From Lonicera japonica (Eukaryota; Streptophyta; Magnoliopsida; Dipsacales; Caprifoliaceae), in assembly GCA_021464415.1 (NCBI GenBank), contig CM038466.1, positions 51,308,039 through 51,372,038 of the forward strand: a DNA stretch of 64,000 nt. Reading direction: 5' to 3'. The stretch's first letter is position 1. Every line of letters starts with the position of its first letter. A program made the position numbers and the translations under genes. The notes under the pieces were generated by a model. It did no database searches and was not told the origin of the DNA. It saw only the letters and a program-made list of their open reading frames with translations. Below, piece by piece: positions 55,927 to 64,000 of this stretch.

Positions 55927-57846
55927 TGATAAACGCGTAATTTTGTAGTCGCTAACGCTCTTTTGATTGTGTTTATCGCGTTTATCTTAGCCTAGTTTAA
56001 TCAAATTTACCCACTTTTGCACACACACTCAAATATCAAGAATTGCTTTAACATGGCTCAAAGTAGCCTTTTCTAGTGTCTTGAGTGTACCTTCAGGCTA
56101 TGGAAGCAAGTTGGAGAGCTTTGGGAAGCATACAAAGAGAGATAAGAAGCCAAAAGAGAAGAAAAAAAGTTCCCCGAAGTGTCCTCTGATCAATCAGAGG
56201 AGCCTCTGATTGATCAGAGGCCACCTTTTAGTGCAGAACATGCCCTCTGATCGATCAGAGCCCACCTTTTGAGCCAAAATCTCCCCTCTGATCGATCAGA
56301 GAAGCCTCTGATCGATCAGAGACCTCCCAGATCTCAAAGGATAGCACCCAAAAGCAGTTTTTCTCCCCTTTTTATGCATTGAAACTCACCAAAAGTGCTG
56401 GACTTTCCATTTCTAGATAGGATGAGGTGCTTACCCATTGGGTTCTTTAGAAAAGTGTACTAGAATACCCATTTTTGGGCATTGCTCTCCTATTATTTAT
56501 TTGCTCTTTGTCCCTCATGTAATGGATGTAATTTTCTAGATCTAGATTCAAGTAATATAAGCATTATTTTCCTGCAGTTTCTCTCTATCTATCACTTGTA
56601 AGAAATCTAGTTAGAGAAACTCTTGAGAGAAATGGAAATCCTTTTAATGGTTTTTGTTCATACAACTATCATGGAGTAGTTTCATTGCTAAGGCTAGAAG
56701 ATGAAGTTTGCATTGCATTAATTATGTAAGTTTGTTTATCATTCCATTGTTAGTATTATTAAATACTTGTTGAATCCTTCATCTTCTCCATTCAATCAAC
56801 CATTCATAAGCTAGTAAGATAATCCTCATAAGATGATTAGACATTGTATGCCTTGTATACATAGATCTCAAGCATTAATGAGGAGATGATACATTTGTGT
56901 ATTTCTTATTAGCCTATGTCCATTCCTTCTATGATTGAGATACTTTACATTGCCAAGCATGTTTAGTCTTTGAATATTCATAGAATTACCATATATTTGA
57001 GATTCCAATCCTTGAATGCTTTAATGATATGTTGAGTGCTTTCTACACTTTATGTGATTTTGAGACTCAATATTTTCTTAGTTAGAGTGTTGCCAAGGTG
57101 GATCTCTTAAGTTTATGCCATAATCAACTACACTAATCACCTTAAGGATTCAATTTGTATTTATCAAATGTGTCTAAACCGGATGATTTAATCTCCACCT
57201 AGACCTCCCAATCTTAGACAAATGAAATGTTATGATTTATTGTGCTAAACTTTTTAGTTGGCCATTTCCATAATCAAGTCAATTGCCTAGGGGAAACTAA
57301 CAATGAATACTCAATGCCTAGTTTAATTTTATACCTTTTCTTTTGGTGTATCTCAAGTTTGCATCTTGGTTGGACATTATGGGAATGGGTTGCACTTGCT
57401 TCACACCCTTTGTTACAAGATAAAAATGAGAGATACATTTGTGTTGAGCTTTACTTACACCCTTTCTTTATATGGCATTTATATAGGAATGGGTTGCTCT
57501 TGCTTCACATCCTTTTGCTTAGAAAAGTGTAAGGTACTCAACACTTAGGAATTGCAATGAGAATTTTGAATGAGATTAATTTTACATAACATTGCAAAGC
57601 AATCGAATTCTATAATGCCTTAGCCTTTTCTTATTAATTGATACATCACTTTAATTTTTATTGCAAGACTTTAAAATCAACAACTAAAATCAACCAATCA
57701 AATTCTCTTGAACAAAACCTTGGACTCGTAATCACCACATCGTCTTTTCGACTATCCTTGTGGTTCGACACTTGGACTTACCAAGTATTATAACTTGACG
57801 ACCTACACTTGGGTTCCTAAGCGCAGAAGTATTTTCGGGCGCGTCA
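55927..57846 (+). mobile_element. Solo LTR 3 (1.92 kb), TGATAAACGCG type
   Basis: TGATAAACGCGTAATTTTG to TTCGGGCGCGTCA, TSD ATCAA, inserted in Helitron unit 2; the empty site is visible in the other units. No internal domains. Ends resemble Ty3/Gypsy LTRs of the TGATAA...GTCA group (inference). Carries five CTCTGATCGATCAGAG-type palindromes. Confidence 0.85.
56183..56322. repeat. Five copies of an 18-bp palindrome in solo LTR 3
   Basis: CCTCTGATCGATCAGAGG-type sites near 56183, 56203, 56243, 56285 and 56305 (spacing 20, 40, 42, 20). Sites 1 and 2 vary in the centre (GATCAATC, GATTGATC). Confidence 0.92.
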
Positions 57847-59798
57847 ATCAACATCTATAAAACAAGATCCATTGTGATTATTAAATTATGTATAAAAAAA
57901 TTTAAGAAAAAGTTATAAAACATTACAAATATAATGGCATATCTATATTATAAAACAAGTATTTTTTGCAATAAAATAATAAATCAATCCAACGTCTCAT
58001 ATTAATTTGTAATGGTGTTAACACTTTTAGACCATTAGATCATTTTTATACCTCACAACAAGATGTCAAATCAACTTAACATTTACTTACACACTAAACA
58101 TATATACAAATATAACTCTTACATTTCTCTACTTTTTTACAACATTTCTCTCTCATCAAATTTTTTAAAAACTTTTAAATGCCATAACTTTAAATTTACA
58201 AATTCAACTTTAATAAAAATTTATTTATTTGAAATATGTTCATCAACATCTATAAAATAAGATCCATTGTGATTATTAAATTATGTATAAAAAAATTCAA
58301 GAAAAAGTTATAAAACATTACAAATATAATGGCATATCTATATTATAAAACAAGGATTTTTTCCAATAAAATAAAAAACCAATCCAACGTCTCATATTAA
58401 TTTGTAATGGTGTTAACACTTTTAGACCATTAGATCATTTTTATACCTCACAACAAGATGTCAAATCAACTTAACATTTACTCACATACTAAACATATAT
58501 TTCTCTAATTTTCTACAACATTTCTCTCTCATTAAATTTTTAAAAAACTTTTAAATGCCATAACTTTAAATTTACAAATTCAACTTTAATAAAATTTATA
58601 TATTTGAAATATGGTCATCAAACATCTATAAAACAAGATCCATTGTGATTATTAAATTATGTATAAAAAAATTCAAGAAAAAGTTATAAAACATTACAAA
58701 TATAATGGCATATCTATATTATAAAACAAGAATTTTTTGCAATAAAATAATAAATCAATCCAACATCTCATATTAATTTGTAATGGTGTTAATACTTTTA
58801 GACCATTAGATCATTTTTATACCTCACAACAAGATGTCAAATCAACTTAACATTTACTCACAGACTAAACATATATACAAATATAACTCTTACATCTCTC
58901 TACTTTTTTACAACATTTCTCTCTCATCAAATTTTTAAAAAACTTTTAAATGCCATAACTTTAAATTTACAAATTCAACTTTAATAAAATTTATATATTT
59001 GAAATATGTTCATCAACATTTATAAAACAAGATCCATTGTGATTATTAAATTATGTATAAAAAAATTCAAATAAAAGTTATAAAACATTACAAATATAAT
59101 GGCATATAAAACTTATAAAACATTACAACTGTAATAGTATACTTAAAGTATTTCTAATTCATTAGTTATTGAAAATATACATTTCTCTCTCATCAAATTT
59201 TAAAAAAAACTTTTAAATGCTATAACTTTAAATTTACAAATCCACCTTTAATAAAACTTAATGACATACTTAACGGATTTCTAACTCATTAATTATTGAA
59301 AATATTACACAATGAATAAAAGATACTGAAAGAAAATTAAAAATAAGTGTCCAACCTATCTCGAATATGGGGTGAAATTTTTTTATAGTAGTGTCCAACT
59401 TACCTCAAATATAATATTTTTTCTTTTAAATATACTAATAACACTATTACAATATAAAAGGATTGTAGCAATTTTAAGGCATAATATTTTAAAAAATAAT
59501 TTGATCTGCCTCGAGTATAATATTTTTTTCTCTTTTAAATACACTCATAACATCATTATATTATAAAACGGTCGATGTGATTTCAGGTCTAATTGGACAA
59601 GTAAGACGCATCTCGAGTGAGGACGGTTATATTTTCAGTTAGACATGTTTTGTTTTTGCGATATCTTATCTGTTTTCATTCTTAAATAATATACAATCAT
59701 ACACATCTTCAATCTTCACATTTTTCACGTAATTATATTTTATCTAATTATTATTTTTTATTTTTTTTATCGTGCCGGACGGCACGAGTATACCCTAG

Positions 59799-60734
59799 TA
59801 TATATATATATATATATATATGTGCGCGCGCATTAAGGCTTATGATTAAAAGAAAGAAAAAGTTTGGATTTTTGGATTTCATGATGACTGCCAGTTCTCA
59901 GAAAGTGTCGTTGACTTTTAAGGGTTGTATATACATATATATATATAAGGTTGTACGTGTATATATATATATATATGTAAAGGGTTTAATCGCATATATA
60001 TACTTGTGAGTGGTTGCCGACTGCCGAATGCTCGGTATTGTCATATTTTTTAATATGTATAATTTTTTGGCAGTAAATTATAATTATATAGATGTGTAAA
60101 GTTTATATATACTAAAGGGTAATATATATATTTATTTATTTGTTTAAGTTTAGATTTTCTGTTATATCAGTATGAGTATATACATAATTTTTGGGCATAA
60201 GTTTTTGGATTATATGGGTTAAGATATGGATATAAGTTTATAACCTAATAAATTTTGACCCAACCAGTTTAAATTCAAATATTGGTATAATTAAGTATAT
60301 ATATTTTGAGATGAATTAATTAAAGTGACAAGTCGCCAAAGTGACCTCTCTCGTGGCGATTAATTTATTTTAATTTATAAATAGTTGTGTGCTTGTAACT
60401 TATGTAAATTTTGACAAGCCCAAAGGAAGATTAACTTTTAACAGAATTGCATATACACTTATGGTAATAAACATGTGATAATTATTCAGTTTTTCATGTG
60501 AACAATAAATTGGCCCAAAGGAAGATTTACTATTCGACATACCCTTATTATCAGTGTTTGATTACTACAACAAGATATAAATTGCAAGTTAGTATTTTTA
60601 TCCAAAGATAAAATATTAATGGAGCACCCAGTATCTTGAGATGGGACTTACCTTTATTTGAATTTATTATATTTATTTTAGTATTTATGTGAGCTTGTTA
60701 TGTTTGTTTATTGTTGTTTTCTATTGATTCAGCT
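59799..60734 (+). other. Copia 2 leader, AT-rich
   Basis: Remainder of the untranslated leader before gag, with TA microsatellites (59799-59820, 59935-59975). No coding frame. Confidence 0.5.
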
Positions 60735-61352
60735 ATGAATACTTCTACAAATATTACTGCTAGCATCAACTCTATTCCTATGTTAAATGGCACAAATTTC
60801 AAATCATGGCAAGAGAACCTTCCGATAGTTCTAGGAGTCATGGATCTTGACCTTGCGTTAAGGACTGATTCTCCCCCACCTCTTACGGATAAAAGTACTC
60901 TTGAAGAGAGAAAAGATCTAGAGAAGTGGCATAGATCGAATCGCATATGTGTCGTGATTATGAAAAAAGCCATTCCGAAAGCATTCAGAGGCACAATATC
61001 TGAAAAGATAACTACAGCTAAGAAGTTCCTTACCGACATTGAAAAAAGGTTTGTCAAGAATGAAAAGGCTGAAATAGGTACATTCTTGACAAACCTACTT
61101 TCAATGAGGTATAGGAGTAAGGGCAATATAAGAGAGTATATTATGGAGATGTCTCATCTTGCTTCAAAATTAAGAACACTTAAAGTTAGAACTCTTTAAG
61201 GACTTGCTGGTGCATTTAGTTGTGATATCTCTTCCAACACAGTTTAGCCAGTTCAAGGTGAGTTACAATTGTCAGAAAGAGACTTTGTCTTTTAATGAGC
61301 TCATCTCATACTGTGTTCAAAAAGAAGAAAGGCTAAAGCAAGATAAGGTATA
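60735..61352 (+). pseudogene. Copia 2 gag
   Basis: MNTSTNITASINSIPMLNGT, NFKSWQENLPIVLGVMDLDL, an AKKFLTDIEKRFVKNEKAEI core and REYIMEMSHLASKLRTLK, a standard Copia gag. A one-base frameshift near 61186 moves the continuation LELFKDLLVHLVVISLPTQF to another frame, which runs to a TAA at about 61352 after RLKQDKV. The ATG at 60735 is preferred because relatives begin shortly before the LNGTNF motif. Confidence 0.82.
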
Positions 61353-62343
61353 AAGTGCTCATATTGCCTCAACCTCTAAAAGTAAGGACAAGAGGAAGAA
61401 AAGAAAGAAGAATAAAGAAGCTGCAGATGTGGCACCACAAAAGAAACAAGAAAAGAAACCGGGCGAACCAGAAAGTACTGGATGTTACTTTTGTGGAGCT
61501 GAAGGGCACATAAAGAAGCATTGCACCAACTTTCACGCATGGTGTGCTAAGAAAGGTATGTTTCTTAATTTGGTTTGTTTTGAGGTTAATTTAACTTCGG
61601 TACCTAGACACACGTGGTGGATAGATTCTGGTGCAACAACTCACATCAGTGTGTCTATGCAGGGTTGCCTCCATTGCCGAAAGCCAAATGATGGTGAAAA
61701 ATACATCTACGTAGGTGACGGCAAGACGATTCAAGTTGAAACAATAAGAAAATTTAGATTATTATTAAAGACTGAATTTTATTTGGATTTAAATGAAACA
61801 TTTATTGTACCGTCTTTCAGACATAATTTAATTTATATTTTTGCTTTGGATAAATCTGGATATTCTTGTTCATTCAGTGATGAAAAATTTAGTTTGTTTC
61901 ATGATTCAAAATTGGTTGGTTCCGGTTCTTTGTCATGTTATGATAATCTTTATTCAATTGATACAAATGTTTCATTTAATGAATCTCTGCAATTAAGTAC
62001 ACGAGGTGTAAAAAGAAAATTAACCACTAAAAAACCAGCTACATTATGGTACAAGAGATTAGGTCATATCTCCAAACGGAGAATAGAGAGACTTGTGTCA
62101 AATGAAATTCTAGATCCCTTAGATTTCACAAATTTTGATGTTTGTGTTAACTGTATAAAGGGAAAACAAACCAATAAGAGGAGATTTGAAGCCAACAGGA
62201 CTTTGGACGTCTTAGAACTTATACATACATACATTTGTGGGCTATTTCCAACAGTTGCTTGGAATGGTCAACAATATATTATAACGTTCATAGACGATTT
62301 TTCCAGATATGGCTACATATACCTCCTTCATGAAATGTCCTAG
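61353..62343 (+). pseudogene. Copia 2 zinc knuckle, protease and integrase start
   Basis: A Lys-rich linker leads to the CCHC knuckle CYFCGAEGHIKKHC at about 61480-61521, then the protease active site WWIDSGATTHISV (61615-61655), and GAG-pre-integrase LWYKRLGHISKRRIERLV with CVNCIKGKQ (62045-62170). The start of the integrase catalytic domain, TFIDDFSRYGYIYLL, ends at a TAG (62341-62343) after HEMS. Confidence 0.88.
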
Positions 62344-62352
62344 TCACTGGAT

Positions 62353-64000
62353 ATGTTCAAAAAATTTAAGGCTGAAGTTGAGAACCAACTCAACAAGAAA
62401 ATTAAAAGTGTCAGATCTGATCGTGGTGGTGAGTACTACGGTAAATATGACGGTTCAGGTGAACAACGTCCGGGGCCGTTTGCTAAGTTCCTAGAGGAAT
62501 ACGGTATCATCCCACAATACACTATGCCGGGTTCGCCCACTATGAATGGTGTTGCTGAAAGACGAAACAAGACTCTTAAGGACATGGTAAGGAGTTTGAT
62601 TTGTCATTCTACCTTACCAGAATCACTCTAGGGAGAAGCAATTAAAACTGCAGCATATATCTTTAACAGGGTTCCAACTAAAGCAACTGTTAAAACCACT
62701 TATGAGCTTTGGACATGTAAGAAGCCTAGTTTAAAGTACTTACACATTTAGGGATGTCCAGTTGAGGCAAGGCCTTATAGGCCTAATGAGAAAAAACTGG
62801 ACTCAAAAATAGTGAGTTGCTATTTTGTTGGATATTCTGAAAGATCTAAGGGGTACAAGTTTTATGATCCCACAACTAAGTTGATTTTTGAATCGGTAAA
62901 TGCCCGATTCTTTGAGGAAGTAGAGTTTGCTGGGGGAGATACAGCTAGAGATTTTGTCGTTGAAGAAGAATATGTTGATATTCCCACAGGTGTCATTGGC
63001 ATTGATCAGGTTTCCATTCTTGACTTTGTTCAAGACACAAATCAAGATAATGTTAGAGAACCTCCCATTCAAGAAATTATTCTAAAAGAACAAACTCTAC
63101 CATCTCAAGAACCTATGCCATTAAGAAGATCTACTAGAGAAAGGAGAAGTGCGGTGCCAGATGACTATATTGTATTTCTCCAAGAACATGAGGTTGACAT
63201 TGGAATGATGGAAGATGATCTGATCAACTTCCGTCTAGCCATGGAAAGTTCTAATTCTCAGAAGTGGATTGATGCCATGAATGAGGAGATTAAGTCCATG
63301 AAGGACAATGACATATGGGATCTTGTCCCATTGCCAAAAGGTGCAAAACCCATTGGTTATAAATGGATATTTAAGACCAAAAGGGATTCGAAAGGTGATG
63401 TGGAAAGGTACAAAACTTGTTTTGTTGCAAAGGGCTTCACAAAAAAGGAAGGCATCGACTATAAAGAAACTTTCTCTCCGGTTTCCTCGAAAGATTCTTT
63501 TAGGACTATAATGGCATTGGTGGCGCATTTCGATCTTGAGTTACATCAGATGGATGTAAAAACGGCATTTCTCAATGATAACATTGATGAAACAATCTAT
63601 ATGGTGTAACCGAAAAACTTTGTGGTGGGAGACCCAAAGAATATGGTTTGTAAACTTAAGAAATCCATCTATGGGCTCAAGCAAGCATCTCGACAATGGT
63701 ATTTCAAGTTTCATCAAGTAATCATCTCATTTGGTTTTAAGATGAATTTGGTCGATGATTGTATATACCATAAGTTTTGTGGGAGTAAGTATATTTTTCT
63801 AGTTTTATATGTCGATGACATTTTGCATGCCAGTAACGATGTAGGCATATTGCACGAAACCAAGAGATTTTTGACTAAGAATTTTGAGATGAAAGATCTT
63901 GGTGACGCCTCTTTTGTGTTGGGCATACAGATACACCGAGATCGCTCTCGGGGTACTTTAGGATTATCACAAAAGGGTTATATCGAAAAGGTTCTTAAGA
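62353..64000 (+). pseudogene. Copia 2 integrase and reverse transcriptase, partial
   Basis: Integrase: SDRGGEYYG and GSPTMNGVAERRNKTLKDMV (62420-62600); stops at 62629-62631 and 62749-62751 replace Trp of LWGEA and LHVWGCP. RT from about 63260: NDIWDLVPLPKGAKPIGYKW, RYKTCFVAKGFTKKEGIDYK, VKTAFLNDNIDETIYM; TAA at 63607-63609 replaces Gln before PKNF. Then KSIYGLKQASRQWYFKF, the catalytic YVDDILHASND (about 63809-63840) and NFEMKDLGDASFVLGIQI. RNase H and the 3' end lie beyond 64000. Confidence 0.9.

Larger units (their letters stand above)
55228..59105 (+). repeat. Five ~395 bp tandem units, each starting with the Helitron 5' end
   Basis: Units begin TCTATATTATAAAACAAG at 55228, 55623, 57942, 58337 and 58713. 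Net lengths are about 395, 394 (after removing the solo LTR), 395, 376 and 390. Each contains CCAATCCAACGTCTCATATT and ends near AATATAATGGCATA. Small frames in units 2 and 3 (55744, 58063) are repeat copies, not genes. Confidence 0.92.
55228..59798 (+). mobile_element. Non-autonomous Helitron with tandem 5' ends
   Basis: Begins TCTATATTATAAAAC after an A (55227) and ends with a perfect hairpin CGTGCCG-GA-CGGCACG (59771-59786), eight bases, then CTAG (59795-59798) before a T. TC start, 3' hairpin, CTRR end and A/T insertion are Helitron hallmarks. No Rep/helicase gene. Five ~395 bp tandem units make up most of it; unit 2 is split by a solo LTR. The unique 3' tail is 59100-59798. Confidence 0.85.
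54525..64000 (+). mobile_element. Second Copia LTR retrotransposon, runs off the window
   Basis: 5' LTR 54525-55014, initiator-Met PBS, then gag, protease, integrase and RT on the plus strand to the window edge; the 3' LTR lies beyond. The leader is interrupted by a Helitron (55228-59798). Coding is broken by several stops and at least one frameshift. Confidence 0.88.

Noticed and set aside
59771..59798. Hairpin as a transcription terminator
   Set aside because: Position, CTAG end and A/T insertion site fit a Helitron 3' terminus.

Overview
This is a transposon-packed stretch of nuclear DNA from a flowering plant, probably a eudicot. The evidence is plant-only element families (En/Spm CACTA, Copia with UBN2-type gag, Pack-MULE, tRNA-derived SINE, Helitron), plant mobile domain (PMD) gene relics, LOB-domain and LRR receptor-kinase fragments, spliceosomal introns and AT-rich spacers. 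I see no intact ordinary host gene. The only long undamaged reading frame is a LOB-domain gene lying inside a retrotransposon. The species cannot be told from the sequence.

Layout. 190-6275: a ~6 kb imperfect palindrome built from four broken PMD gene copies. 6458-7645: a Pack-MULE with ~200 bp TIRs and a perfect 9-bp TSD, carrying a captured LRR receptor-kinase fragment. 8058-15708: a Copia-type LTR element on the minus strand with a GGATG TSD; its gag/protease are decayed and its RT region is replaced by an intact 256-residue LOB-domain ORF on the opposite strand. 15733-15862: a SINE. 17921-20280: a second PMD palindrome with a head-to-head centre.

21686-44702: a 23 kb CACTA element (TSD TCA). 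It carries a truncated transposase and four correctly spliced exons of a peroxisomal long-chain acyl-CoA synthetase gene, and it is split by a second, 15 kb CACTA element at 23034-38086 (TSD AGA). The inner element has a nearly complete TNPA-like gene and a TNPD/TNP2-like transposase gene. The latter is interrupted by a 3.5 kb solo LTR (30193-33671, TSD GTCGG). The two CACTA elements use related but different subterminal motifs (TTAAGCGACTGAC outside, TTAGGCGACGTA inside).

48797-48952: a minus-strand SINE. 49233-52797: a second solo LTR of the same family as the one inside the CACTA (TSD ATGAC). 54525 to the window end: a plus-strand Copia element with a 490 bp LTR and a decayed gag-pol that runs off the window. 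Its leader is interrupted by a Helitron (55228-59798) made of five tandem ~395 bp copies of its own 5' end, one of which is split by another solo LTR (55927-57846, TSD ATCAA).

Insertion order from nesting: outer CACTA, then inner CACTA, then solo LTR 1; and Copia 2, then Helitron, then the ATCAA solo LTR. Most premature stops that I could align to conserved residues replace Trp or Gln, as expected from C-to-T decay of methylated, silenced DNA. Against that background the intact LOB-domain ORF, the PMD palindromes, and the ordered arrays of small palindromes in the solo LTRs are the most unusual signals.
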